Origin: Nautilus pompilius
Taxonomy: Eukaryota > Mollusca > Cephalopoda > Nautilida > Nautilidae
NCBI GenBank assembly: GCA_018389105.1
Contig: JACATO010000998.1
Location: 496,001 to 560,000 of the forward strand
Length of the DNA stretch: 64,000 nt
Direction: 5' to 3'
Below the pieces are notes generated by a model that did no database searches, was not told the origin of the DNA, and saw only the letters and a program-made list of their open reading frames with translations. Position 1 is the stretch's first letter; each line of letters starts with the position of its first letter. Made by a program: the position numbers and the translations under genes. Shown in pieces: positions 36,561 to 49,557 of this stretch.

Positions 36561-37324
36561 ATTTTCTAGTCATAAAATTAATTCTTTAGATTAAGTCGTT
36601 TTTTATGCGCACATATATGAATACATTTAATCTCAACATAACGTGGAACCAACTATTTAAATGTTGAACAATTCGCCGCCATTTGCTAAGCACACTCGCA
36701 TTATTTCCTCTGTAAACATCATCAACTATAACTGTAGACAATGGCTGGGCTGCAGAGCAGCATAGCTACCATTTCTGGTTCCTGTGTTCCATGGAGCCTG
36801 GTGCTTCCATCTTTAGCAGGAAATGGAGCCTTTACTGATAGAACTTCTATTATGTGGAAGTTAAGAAAAGAAAACGAAATGTCTGAGAGTTGGAATTAAA
36901 AAAATATATATATATATCTTTATCAATTATTTTTTTGCATACAGATTCAGGACTATATTTTTTTGCTCAATAAAACTGATATTCACGTATCTTGCAATGA
37001 TGGTGCTTACACATGTGCACTACAGAATCTGGCTTTTTTTTGTATCAGGGACCATTCCAAGAATATCTGCCACCGTAAAACTCAACCGTATAAGCTGAAT
37101 GATCGCGAATGGGCGAGAAAAACATTTTAATAACAGTAAGGCAGGTTATGGGTAGCTTACCGTTTGTCTATTCCAGGATGTGCGGGTATCAAGCAGCAGC
37201 AGCATTAGTCCGACAGGAGAGCGACCTCCCGGGTCCTTGGGGCCCACCCGGTGTCGGGTGGACCGGGCCGCTTGTGAACGTCTCTCAGTCACGAGTTGAA
37301 CTCGCTCATCAACACACAACAGCA

Positions 37325-37339
37325 GCAATAATAATAAAA

Positions 37340-37395
<56 letters not shown>
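37325..37395. repeat. (AAT)n microsatellite between units A and B
   Basis: About 23 trinucleotide units. Confidence 0.95.
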
Positions 37396-37397
<2 letters not shown>

Positions 37398-38689
37398 CGT
37401 TTAAACTAAGTTTACGTCCAAGCATAAAATTCAGTACAATCATCGTTGGCTGATAGAATGTCAGCCTCATAAAGAATGGCCAAAGGCAGATATCATTTTT
37501 TAGTGTTTTTTCTAATTGTCAAAATGCAACTGGACCAATAAATTTGAGAAATGTCTAGTAAATACAAACATCGGCCGATACCAGCAGTAGCTATGAGTGG
37601 ATCATTAAAGTGGTGTGCGCAATATGAGGTTCAGCCGGTGTATGGTATCTCTACCTGCTCAAACATCACTACATTTTTAATCTCTCTCAAAAGAGAGCTC
37701 AGTGAACCTCTAAGAATGAATGGAATTAACGAACACTCGTCATGGTGAACTTCTCAATCTTTGTTTGGTTTTATCACTTAAAAATTTTGAAAATATGAAT
37801 AAACAAACAACTACTCGATTCCATTGAATAACTAAGGCGGAAGCTATTGTCAGAGTGATTCTGCATTTTCAGTAAGCTTGGAAGGTTTTCATAGCAACTG
37901 CGCATTTGGAAAATTGTGACCTACATATTTCGGTTTGATGGAACTTTTATTCTATGTCTCCAGATGGCCAAGCCTCCACGTACACCTAAATAGAGCTAAA
38001 GATTACAAAAATGTAGAAGATAATATCACTTTTTCTCCTTTTTTGAAAGAACAGCAACATCAGGTCTCTATGATAAACACAAAGCAGAGCGAAGCTCTCC
38101 ACGTTTTTTATGAAGGAAGTCTGTCAGTCTAATACAGACATGAATAAGACCAATGCTAATGTGTCAAAAATCTATAATCTAAGATCAGAAATTAAAGAAA
38201 AGAAAACAGGAAAAGGAATAGCTTAAGAAAAATTGGCTTTATTACAGTATAGTGAAAGTGCTGTCACTGATGTGATTCTGCTGAGCAGGGTTAATACGTG
38301 AAGGATGCAAAAGATGACATCAATTCAAATGGCACAGGGAACTTGTCAACGTCTCTCTTTCCAATTATCACATGCTGTAAATAAAAACAACAGTACATAT
38401 ACAAATATATACAGAGCTCACCAATAAACGACTTCCTTAGGCTTAGATGAAGATATTTTGATGAAGAAAGTCTTGTAATTAAGTGCTTTTTTGAAAAAGA
38501 GAAAATCAATGAAATCAGTCTATCGTGTAGTGGTGAATGCTGAGTATCTGAGCAGACATAATTCCTATGTTTAAATTTGGTTTATGATAAATAAATAACC
38601 AATTTGATCATGATTCTTGACCTGAAGAGTCTGTGCAGGATTTGGTATGAATCCTGACACCATAGAGCTGAAATGTGCCTCACTTGTGT

Positions 38690-39480
38690 CACATGATTTA
38701 GTAAGACTGATTCATCAGATCATGAAAGATGAGCTTGAAATATCTCCATAAGCAATTTGACTGTCTTTCTGATGCAAACTGGGTGACCACTCATTTCCTG
38801 AATAACAGTCAGGACACAATGTGGCAAAAAAAAAATCCTCAAGACACTGGAGGTGTTCTGTGAAATATTTTCCTGTTCAGTCATTAATACTCTAAGCATT
38901 GGATGGAGCAAGGTAAGCAGAGGAACACAATGACAAATGCCCCTTTCAAGTTCATGGTACAGATGCTCAATTAGATCGAGATTCAGAGACTAAAATCTGG
39001 CTAATGTTTCTCAAACTATAAACGCACAATTTGGCACGGTGAATAGAAGAACTTTTATCTTGGAAGTAACCATCTTCATCAAAATACATATGAAACATCA
39101 CTGCATTCACTTGATCCAAAACGATGCTGTCATTGGTTTACTGTTTCAGGGGCAGATGGACATTAACCCCTTTTCTCCTCTTCTGTCACTACCTGTTTGT
39201 GGATAAAGTTCTTCCTCATAGCCGCCACTTTATTCACCATTTTACACTAATGATAAACTTAAATGACCGATATTTTAAAGCAGCTTGTCAATGGAACTGC
39301 CTTGGCCACCGAGGCACTTGATAGACGAGCACCCATTACCGTGCTTCTTCCGAACGATGTATTGTTTTCGCCTTTCACGTATCTGTTACATTGGCTGCAG
39401 GTGCGACCGTGAAAGTCTTACGTACTGCTGCAGTAATCTCCAGTCACATCATGTGTGCATCTGCAGCTCAGGTCAGGTCC
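38690..39480 (-). mobile_element. Tc1-like relic in intron 5 of unit B
   Basis: Equivalent in position and sequence to 24640-25660. It retains the segment around AACTTAAATGACCGATATTT that corresponds to the N-terminal helix-turn-helix region in unit A. Confidence 0.5.
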
Positions 39481-41302
39481 AAACCTGACAGTCTAAATGG
39501 GTCCCAGTAAAGTGGCCAGCTACTCGTAGAGTATGTCATAAGACTAAATTTATCTTAGACTCAAAAACTGAACTAACTACATCTGGTATGAGGAAATCAT
39601 TTTTAAAAACTGAACAAATGGATGAAACATTAATTAATCATTTCTGCAGGTTTTGTCGTAGACGCTCTTCTTGTGCGTTAATGTCTGTTTTGTTTTAAAA
39701 GTAATGACAAAGACGTGCGATAGTGATAATGTGTGAACAATACAATAAATGAAAATTTTGCACCAACCACAAAGTGGTTTGCTCCAAAAGATCCTTGCAT
39801 TACCAAGATGCTACGAGGGTCAATCAGCAGGGCTGGTACAAGGTGTCAGACTGCCCCAGGAAAGTTACTTTATCATGTCCTACAGTCACAGTACAAACAA
39901 CAAATTCCTGTTCACGTTTCTCATTACCATTATATTTCACCTGGCTCTATTATAGTTTGTTCTTCATCAAACAATTGTTAAAAGATCCTACCTGTTTCCT
40001 TATTTCTTAGCCTTTTGCTTTTTTATATTCAGCACCCGAAGGGCTATCTTCCTCATAGCACCTGTAACGCTGATCAGTATCGATCAACTAAGTCAATAGG
40101 GCATCCTAACACACAGTTTAATGTTCCCGTTTACCCTAACATTAAATGTACAAAGCAACAACACAAAGAAAGACATAAACAGAGATAGACCAGAATTCTG
40201 AAAGAGAGAAGTATTCTGCATCGAGTGAAGCCATGAGATCGCTGACTGAAATCAGAAATTACACCTGCTGCTGGAACCTTTGATCTGTGGTGATAATCCG
40301 CTTGTTGTCACTTGCAGACGTTCTTACCGGCGAACTGTTTACGTGCACAGCGAAATTTTTGCCTATAATTTAGATATTGTTTTTTAACCAACAGAACGGC
40401 CTTCGTAACTCTCTTTCTTATATCAACATCGATTCTTTAATACGTTCATTTTACTCATCTTTTACGATTAACTAAAAGCATAAAACCTATCACCTGGATC
40501 ACCTGCAGAATTTCACTATCCCACTTAATAAGATGTTAGTCAGTACGGATCCGGCCAAACTACAAGGAGCAGTTCAGGTAAAATCAACCCTTTTTGACTT
40601 CAAAAACAGGAAACCTGGCCAAAAATAAGAATATTGGTAACAATAATAATCGCCTCTCTGCAAACTGCACTCTAAGGTACTGCCACCTGGTGTCGAGGAA
40701 CATCCAAAAACCGAAGTGCTCCGAGACCATAAAATAATCAACGGAGAAGAAAGTAAACAAGTTCAACAGTAGCTTCCATATTAAACCACTAAAATTAAAA
40801 TTTTTATTGGAGAATTAAAAAGACGGCAGATTGAGGTACCATTGTCTTAAAAACTCGTATTAATGGAGCATTAGAACTAGAGAAAAAGGGTGTGCTGGTA
40901 ACTGTCATTAATGTACCAAGTTTCATTGCCTCTTGTCAAATTAACCAGCAAACGAACAGATGGGTAAATAAAACTAATAAAACACAAGCCGTCAATGGAG
41001 CATGGAGGCAGATTTGAGGAATCACGGACACAGAACGATCCTGGATAGTGGTGCGGAGATTGCCAGTTCCAACAGTTGTCAAAGAAGCCACTGATGACAC
41101 AAAACAAAAAGAAATAATACAATGTTAAGGTATTTAAATATTTTCTATCACAATGTAAGTACATAAAGATTATATCATGAAAATTAAAATAAAGGGATTG
41201 AAACTATACTTCTTTCTTAAAAACTCATGTTAATTGTCAACCATTGAGATCTTTCCTATCTACTGGTAAATCAAGATGGACCCGTGTCGAATCCCAAACC
41301 GA

Positions 41303-41517
41303 GGCTGCGCATCCGTGGAATGAAAATAATAAAGGGGAGTAACTCTGGCGCCCCTGCCCTACTTCCGAAACCCATCCCCAAGATGGGCAGGCGCGAAAAG
41401 AAAACAAATAAATGGGCGTAACCTTGGAGACTCTGAACCCTTTCCTAAAAACAGTCCCAGGCTACGCATACGCGAAAATAAAAAAAGTAAACTGTTCTAG
41501 CCTTGGAGCCTCTGGAC
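41303..41517. repeat. Tandem repeat of about 79 bp, 2.7 degenerate copies, intron 4 of unit B
   Basis: Units start near 41303, 41382 and 41460. Each has the order GGC(A/T)(A/G)CGCA..CG(A)GAAAA.. then AAA, then (G)GGGCGTAACCTTGGAG-like, then C/T-rich sequence ending near TCCCA. It is not seen in units A or C. Confidence 0.6.
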
Positions 41518-44500
41518 CAACACCAGCAGCAGTAACCCTGGCATTGGTTTGATTTTAAGCGGGAATGAAAGCAAATATATCAAACAGGTATTTAGGTAAA
41601 ATGGGTAATGTACGTGTGTGCGTGTGTGTGTTAAAATCTTGAGACACTGCAACTTTAAAGGCTGGGATTTTGAAGTCAGAAACAAGTGACAATTAGCAAA
41701 ACAATCACATAATGCAATAATAATCTTATGCTGTGACTGATATCGAACTACCAAGTAACAATTATTTTACCACCATAGCTCCAAATCTGTAACATACATT
41801 AAAAGAAATGTGCATTATGATATGGTGTCATAGGAGTGGGAAATTCCCAACGTTTGTGGATATTTCCACTAATGGTGCCACTTATGCTATGTTACCTTCA
41901 CCTCTGTATATAAGTTAACTGAGTTGTCAGATGTCAGTCTGCATACCAGCAGAGGTTTTCTCCAAGATCACTTAGCTTGGTGAATAATTTCCATAGCAAT
42001 AAATGTAATGTACAAGCGACTTTAGACACCTTTCAGCACCACATTCTTGCCATTCGCAATAGTTGGCTGCGGAGCTGCGTACCATCTTATAAAACATCTG
42101 GAAGCTGTTAGTGAGAATGGCAGCAGAAATTGTGAAGATTTACTGTAGACTATATAAACCAGTTCAGCAGAAAAATGTTATCACAATTTTGATTCAATAA
42201 ACTGGTGTCAGTAACTTGACTGTTTACCATTTTCTGTTGCAGTTACATGTTGATTTAAGGAGAAAAATTCACTTTTGATATTGATATGGTCGTTTTGGCA
42301 TAACATCCCATTGTGTAAGTGGCACAATCTATATACTCTGGAAATGCATTCTCCATCACTCACTCTGTGCTTACACTTCTTTTCATTAGCGTATCACTTG
42401 GGAATTATAAACAACCGACTGACTGCAGGAAATAACTTTACAGTCACCAAGCGTATTGAACTTTATCAATTACAGCCAACATTAATGTTAATTAACAAAT
42501 CAATCATTTAATAATTATATTAACTAACTGCAAAAACATTAATAACAAATGAAAGGATATCTTTATATATGAGCTTCTCCATAATACTTGCAACACCATC
42601 AGTTTCGCACTTTAATAACTGCTCATTGTTTTCAATATTTGGTGGTAGCGCTTCTTGCATTACGTGGAGCTCATTCGCGTCTACACATGGAATCTAAATG
42701 TTTAAATTTATTCATTCCATCAATTGATGCTACGAAGATGATCTTGGTCGACTGCATATTGGTTTCCTATCAAGATGCTCCCATGTTTGCCTAAAAGAGT
42801 TCATGGGTTTCCAGGAAGGAGATAGGAGTCCATTCTGTTTTACAAACTGTAGTTGATCTTAATGTGTGGCGTGAAGCTCTAACTTCCTGCAGGATATGAT
42901 GATTATGGACAAGGATTCCTTAATAGTATACAGGCGGGCCGATCTTCAAAGGACGGATATGTAACTGGGGGAGTTCAGTTATTTCTCAATTGGCGGACCA
43001 CGGCCCGTTCTGTACTTGCAGTAATAGTAATGGCAGGATGTCCGGGGACTTTGCTGGGATTGGATATACCGTTTACTTTAAGCAATGCGCGCGCGCAACA
43101 GCTACAGATATCCAGAGATTGACAAAATGCAAGATATGGACTGGACAGCCTGGGGATCACCCAGTTACCTGAACCTGAAGATGGGAAAGTAGCTCGGTCA
43201 CCATGTTCTTTTTGACATCGATTTTCCTTTTAGATAATTAAGAGCATCCATTTTTATAGTGGTGATGATGATCGGATATGTAGACCATGGTAAAACAAAA
43301 CTTCTTTAAGGTTATTTAAATAATCATGGCAGGGATGTGTGTAAATGACTTTAAACTCATTCATTCTAGAGAGGGGAGCTGGGTAATAAGTGTATGACTG
43401 CATAAGAGCAACATCTGCCACCAATAAAGTTTTTAAAGGAATACGTTGCACAGTGCAGTTGTAGACTACTGGAGTTCTTGGGTGAGGGGACAACCTTTGA
43501 ATTCCGTTGAAGACAGGTTCGGTTTGTTATAACCCTGACTTTTTTCTCACTTTTGTTCACAAGGCAGTCATCTTTTTTGTCCTCCCTCGTCCATAAAAGA
43601 ATTTTCTGCTCGCACTTTCTTCGGGAGTATCATTATAGATTTCACGAATAACCCTTAAACACCATTGAAGAGTCCACAACCGTACCTAGGTATCTACTTG
43701 CCTGGTCATCAAGGCTGGTATCCCACACACTACCCCCTCGTCGTTGACAGCTGACAGATATCCGTAGACCCTGAAACTCAGGACAGTCTTCGCTAACATG
43801 GAAAAAAAATGTTTCTCTAGGAACTTAAAGGTTTTGGAAATATTTTATTTGTCTCCTTCATGTTTGTTTTCACCATTACATTTGTTTGATCACTGTTATA
43901 CTTACAGTCCTTATGTAGAGTGTACTGGCTCTCTAACAGTGGCAAGCAGTCTCTTACAGTCAGTGTAATGCTTACATTCATGTGTCCAATATGGTAGTGA
44001 TAGGCTGCAGCCTCCATTTTGTCCAGGTCAGCACCAAAGTGAACATGGCCATTGAACTTAGCATGAGCTGCAAATATCAGACAAGGAAAAAGAAACAACT
44101 CAGTTGGCACAGAAGGAAAACTTGGCAGTTAAACAGCAAATTTATAGGTCTTGTAGTTTTTTACCAAAATAATTTTGAAAACTGAAAGAAACAAAGCGTT
44201 TTTAACGAAATCAGAAATTCTTTTAATGGTTTTTAAAAAATGATATTTAAAATAAAAATTGAAAAAGTAAAGTAGCAGATTAACCCTTTGTATACCGCCT
44301 GGCGTGTATTTGAACCCCACTGCTCTTCAGATCTGTATTAATTACTCGGTGTAAGTTGACCAATAGGGGCTCTGACACACAGTACCTTCCTTAATAATAT
44401 ATGCCTTTGAGACAAGACATCCGTAGAAAAACAGTTTTGCCCGCAGGTATGAATATTTGTAGCTTTTATATTAAAATTAACCTTCTGGATAGAAGGGAAA

Positions 44501-44744
44501 ACAATGAAGCTGTCTCCGGCAGAACGATTAACAGCTGAAAAAAACATGGTAATATCCACAGATCTTTAGTCTATTAAAAGGGTTTCTTTACAAAGGACAT
44601 AAAATTAGGGACTGACCATCTAATAGTTCAAATTAGAGAAAAGGTACTAATGTTCAGTAATAATTTTAGGAAAAATTGAAAACCAGCCAACGAAACACAT
44701 ATTTAACAGTAAGTTCCTTGGAGAGAGTAAACTTAATTTACAGC

Positions 44745-44833
44745 ATTGTGTGTGTGTGGTGTGGTGTGGTGTGTGTGTGTGTGGTGTGTGTGTATGGTGT
44801 GTGTGTGGTGTGTGGTGTGTGTGTAGTGTGTGT
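44745..44833. repeat. (TG)n / TGTGG microsatellite in intron 3 of unit B
   Basis: Irregular TG tract replacing a short TATATATTAG stretch at the same site in units A and C. Confidence 0.93.
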
Positions 44834-47800
44834 TTTTTCGCGGTGCGTGTATTATTTAACATTCTCTAGAGGCCAAACTTATTGTATTTCCTATGTTTGA
44901 AAGCAATTTTCAATTCTATTGTGTTACAAATTTAAAAGGGAACGTTAAACAGAATAACACCATTAAGACTTGTATTGGAATTCATAGTGATTCTTCCTCA
45001 AACCTGCACACAATTGGCAAACGTCTATTCCAACACAGGATTTTCCACTAATTATTTTAAATTAAGTGATGTCTTATGAGGGCGAAACTATAGTTTAGTA
45101 TCAGTAAAATCACACTTGCAATGCTGTTTTATTTAAATACTACATTAAGAAAACAAATATATATATATACAATAAAATCATAAACAAAAATAACCTTGCA
45201 TTAGGATATAAGTCTGTTTTAAAAAATAGTATGCATAGTGCTGTGATACTGATTCTGAATGATATTTTTGTACATTTTCATCCGCTGTAACTTTCGAATG
45301 AATTAATGCATAAGAATGTTAAATTGTACATTGTCTTACAGGCAAGTATGGTGACGATGATAATAAGAGCATAACTTACGATTCAAGCACTGGTTGAATG
45401 AATGATTGGTTAAAGTTTTTATGCAGTGTCCATTTTGATAATGATACACAAATCTCTGAAAGAAAAACAGTGCAGGAGTTTCAGCAAAATAATGAAGTTA
45501 ACTAACAAGTTGTCATCTTAAACAAAAATCAGATATTCATAAAAACTGTTGGAAGATGTAATCTGTTAATTTCTTTGTGTAATTCTGTAAACATAAAATT
45601 AACAAAGTTTTACTACTGATAACTTTCCACTGCAAAGAATTGAAATTGGTGTAAATAATCTGAATTTTATGTATCTTAATGTAATTGTAATACAAATGAT
45701 AAATGTTGGGTCGAGCCACACACCTGTGCACGCAGGTGTTAATGGCATATACTAAAGTAAAGATTAGAAGATTCATTGTCTTGGTAGACAGTTTGCAAAA
45801 TCACTTTTAGGATAAACTAAATCTCTCTCTCTTATGTCAGCTATTATACTTTTGATTTACTTATTGTATTTTTCCTTCAAATGAACTGAGCGAAACCCCG
45901 TTTATTTAGCAAAGCAGCAGACAGAGAGAATTCGATGTACCGGTTGTATCGTGTTTAATCACTAGAACAAATTTGGAAAGATGTCTCTACCTGATGGAAT
46001 GAGGCACAAATTAGCATATCAACCTCGGCTGTCCACTAAGCTAACAACAGAGCCATCAGCCACATCACTAACAATATTTAAAACAAAGAAGGCAAGGCAA
46101 ATGAGAAAAAAAAGAGACAGAAAAGTTTAACTGGTTGATGAGGGCTCTATGGGCAATAACCTGTTAAAACTTTCAGTTATGAGTAGCAGCTCATGGTGTA
46201 CAAGATGATAAATACCAAATTGGCCTCGAGCAGAGTAAAGGGATCAATAACACCATCCACGGAGAGGTAGGTAAACGTGCGATCTTCTTCTGCTTCTTTT
46301 CGTTTATCATGATTGATGATGTTTTCTTTCTGACTTCACAAGTCTCCCTCTTGACTCTCGAGTTCTGAAGACACGTGACGGCAGTCAGCTAGGAGAGAAA
46401 GGTGAGTGGGCATCAGCCTCGGTTTGGGTGCCAAGAGCGAGAAGAAACCACGGTGCAAGAGGTCGCCGAACTAACAGAGTTAGATTACATCGAGGCTCTC
46501 ATCCATGGCTGCTTGAAATACTAAACACATGGCCGGTCATCCGTCACTCCATTTATTGTCATTAAGAAACAAGTGGAATTAGTGGAGAAGGTTTTGGTCA
46601 AGCCTTACAGGTGATACATAATCTTATCTTGGACATTTCAATTTACAAATCATTTCACGTTAGTTCACGCACTCAGCCACAAGTAAAAATACTGACATTA
46701 CATTTATTATCTAACAGACTGTGTTAAGTTTTAATGATGGTGCAGATAAAAAGACAAAAATGAACACACTCAGTGCAATAGAAAAATGTCCACCGTAAAC
46801 AACTACCGAGTGATATATCAATACGAGGAAGAAATGATATACTTTAAACATGTAAGCTGAAGAATACAGAAAATAAGATACAAATGTATTTGTGTTACTT
46901 ACAACTGAATACTGATAACCGTTTCCGAGGTTAGTCGTCATCAATCTCTCTCATCCTTCAAACACGTCTGGGGCACAACACGACTCCGCTGTGCTGACCA
47001 GAACAGCAGCAAACAGAAGCAGAAGGGCAGCCATTTTGTGCTGTGGTGTCTCTTGCTATCTAAAGTGAAGCAGGACTGAGAGACTGAACTCCACCTCAAC
47101 AGAAATCAGACTAAAGAGTGAAAGAGACCCTGCGTCTGTGTTTTTGTATTTTGATGTTTTCTGATTCACCAGTTTTCTTACAAAGTAAATAAAAATGAAC
47201 GATAATATCCATTTGTTGGTTCCGATGATAACGAGGCCATCTCTTGTCAGTCGTTTGCTGTAACACGTGAAAGGTTTAAAGTAGATCACAAAAATTTTCT
47301 AGGTATAAAATTATTATCTACCTTATTCATTTCCTTCCATAAATATTCTGGAGATTTTTCTTCTTTTGCTCAATAAAACAGTGATAAAGATGTCGTTCAT
47401 ATAACTTCTTATCCAGTCAAATATAATTAAAATATGGTTCATTGCAAAATCTGCTTCTTTTTGTATTAGGGACAATTCCAAGAATATCTGGTGCCATGAC
47501 AGCTCATCAATATTAGCTGAGTGATCGTGAATATGTAAAAAACAATGTTTTAATGGACAGCAAAATAGTTTACACACAACTGATGCTTGCCTATTTCAGG
47601 ATGTTTGAGTTTCATTCAGCAGCAAAAATGATAATAATAAATTAATATTTAGATTAGCTTTATGATTAAGTATAAAATTTAAGAGAGTCGCCATTGGTTC
47701 ATAAAATAGATTAATAAACATAAATAAAGGTGTCATCTCTGAGACTCTCCTCAATTATTTTTCAAATTACAGAGGAAAATCAAAGTATCAATAAAGACAA

Positions 47801-47989
47801 TTTACTAAATAACTAAATGGATATTCGTTATTATCATTCCTATTTAAAAAAAAAAAATGTCGTGATACAACTAAGCCAATACGAATTCAAGAACATATGA
47901 ATAAATATAATCTTTGGTTGATGCCAGAGCTCTCCTACCTAAAGAAAAACAAACAGCTGTGAGTGAGTCATAGTTTTGTAAAGTGATGC

Positions 47990-48151
47990 AACCAATATGA
48001 TGTTCAGCGTGGCGACCTGGTGGAGCTGTATGGCGTTTCTAAGAACTTCGACATCACTTCATTTCTAATCTCTCCCAATAAAGAGCTCAATGAGCCCCTA
48101 AATATGACTGGAATTAACGAAATATTCAGGATCTACTGCCACGCCTGGTAG
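47990..48151 (+). other. Protein-like open segment in the 3' flank of unit C (plus strand)
   Basis: An open stretch reads CNQYDVQRGDLVELYG, then NFDITSFLISPNKELN, then EPLNMTGINE to a TAG. Unit B (37610-37747) keeps the same frame with similar residues (CAQYEVQP, TTFLISLKRELSEPLRMNGI), unit A (22985-23060) keeps only SEPLNVT, and unit D is broken. There is no ATG or splice signal I can defend in unit C. It may be an exon fragment or transposon remnant carried with the array. Confidence 0.25.
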
Positions 48152-48889
48152 TAGAAGTAGTTTCGAACCTACATCTTGCTGTTTAGTCACTCACTCATCA
48201 GGCTGACTTATCGTTCTTATGCTGCTTGATTTCATCAGTTTAAATCTTGAAAACTACAAAGAATTGCTCAGTTTTAGTTAAATAAGGATAAAGCTTTGCT
48301 AAACTGTTCTGCATTTTCAGCGAGTTCGGGAGGTTACCGTGGCAACTGTGTAAGCAGAAAGTTGTGAATCCTCCATATTTTGGGTTAAACATCGAATATA
48401 TTTAGATCTTTTTTTCTAGAGTTAGTTAAAATGCCAGATTTGTGCATTTCCTTTTGAGAACTCTCCTTGTTGTGGAAAAAACTGATGAATAACAATTTAT
48501 ACATTTAAATAAATCTGTGAATTCTTTACTTTTAAAAAAATTTTATTTATAGATATGCATATGTAAATGATGAAAGAAACCTAGTAATATAGCAAGGAAT
48601 TATTGTTTCACACAAGTGAAAATATTCAAGCCATACTGAGGATGTTTTTTGTGAGCAAAATGGTAACCACTCCGTGTTTGGCAGTTTAGTGTAAAAACGT
48701 TTAGTAGTCAGTGCCTCTCTACTTCTACCGGAAGCAGGCTTTGGTCTTAAAGTTTCCTCTCAAATCCTATGATTCCAGAATTTAAAATAAAGAGATTTTC
48801 AGCTCTCGTCCACTCTATTGGTATAATTTTTATGTTTGGGTTAGTTAAATTCTTTCTCACCTTTTTAAAAAAATTTTGAAACTTTCTGC

Positions 48890-49260
48890 AGAAGTCATCA
48901 CCTGTGCAGGATTACTGAAGATTTCTTCTGAGGTGCTAAACTTGCTGCGAACTGACTTTCATTTAGCGCAGTCTGTAATACTGATAAGATCAAGTAGAGA
49001 AATTGCCATGTAACAAACCCTGTCCCACCCCATTCTACAGTGCTTCCAAAGCCATCCGACTGAATTAAACAGAACCAATGATTATATTTGTCTGGAAATG
49101 AAACTGGACCAGAAGGATCTGTACTTATTATTTTCTTTAATCTAGCTGCGTTTTATCTGTGGATTCTGTGAAGCTCCTTGCCTCTTTTCTACTTCTCGAA
49201 GGCACCGGTTTAGCTCTGGTGGCCCAGCCTTCAGATACCTACGAGATAAAGCAAAAGATT
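48890..49260. repeat. 3'-flank block of unit C
   Basis: Diverged copy of the block at 23505-23870 and 61970-62335. Confidence 0.6.
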
Positions 49261-49557
49261 ATTGATATGTATGGATTAATAGCTATTTTTTATTGTTTGA
49301 AAGAACAGCAACACAGGCTGTCTATAATGAACATAAAGCAGAGTAGACTTTTAGACGTTTCACGGAGGAAGTCTCTCTGTCAAAATTCCTTTTCAGGCAT
49401 CTAAAAGACCAGTGCCAACGTGTCAGAAAAAATTATAACAAGAGACCTGAAGTTAAAGAAAACACCAACGAGAAGAATTGCTTAGGAAAAATTGACTTTA
49501 ATACAGGGTTTACTGTAGTCAGGATGCTGTTACTGATGTGATTCTACCAAGCATTGG

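Larger units (their letters stand above)
38291..47034 (-). pseudogene. Ependymin-related pseudogene, unit B
   Basis: Exon remains on the minus strand: 46903-47034 (exon 1), 45380-45455 (exon 3), 43906-44067 (exon 4), 40990-41090 (exon 5), 38291-38374 (exon 6, ending FELMSSFASFTY). Lengths match units A and C. Three lesions: codon 28 in exon 1 is TGA (46951-46953) where unit A has GAA; exon 2 is absent, with intron sequence matching 34205 of unit A joined to that matching 35335 near 46020-46125; and the exon 5 donor is GCTTGT instead of GTACGT. Exons 3 and 4 remain open, so decay is fairly recent or only part of the gene was constrained. Skipping exon 2 alone would keep the frame (phases 0 and 0), but the exon 1 stop truncates the product at 27 residues. 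Confidence 0.85.

Noticed and set aside
41303-41517. CRISPR-like array
   Set aside because: Copies are adjacent without spacers, degenerate and in an animal intron; it is an ordinary tandem repeat.
44676-44900. Frames rich in Val/Cys and His/Thr on opposite strands
   Set aside because: They translate the TG microsatellite in intron 3 of unit B.
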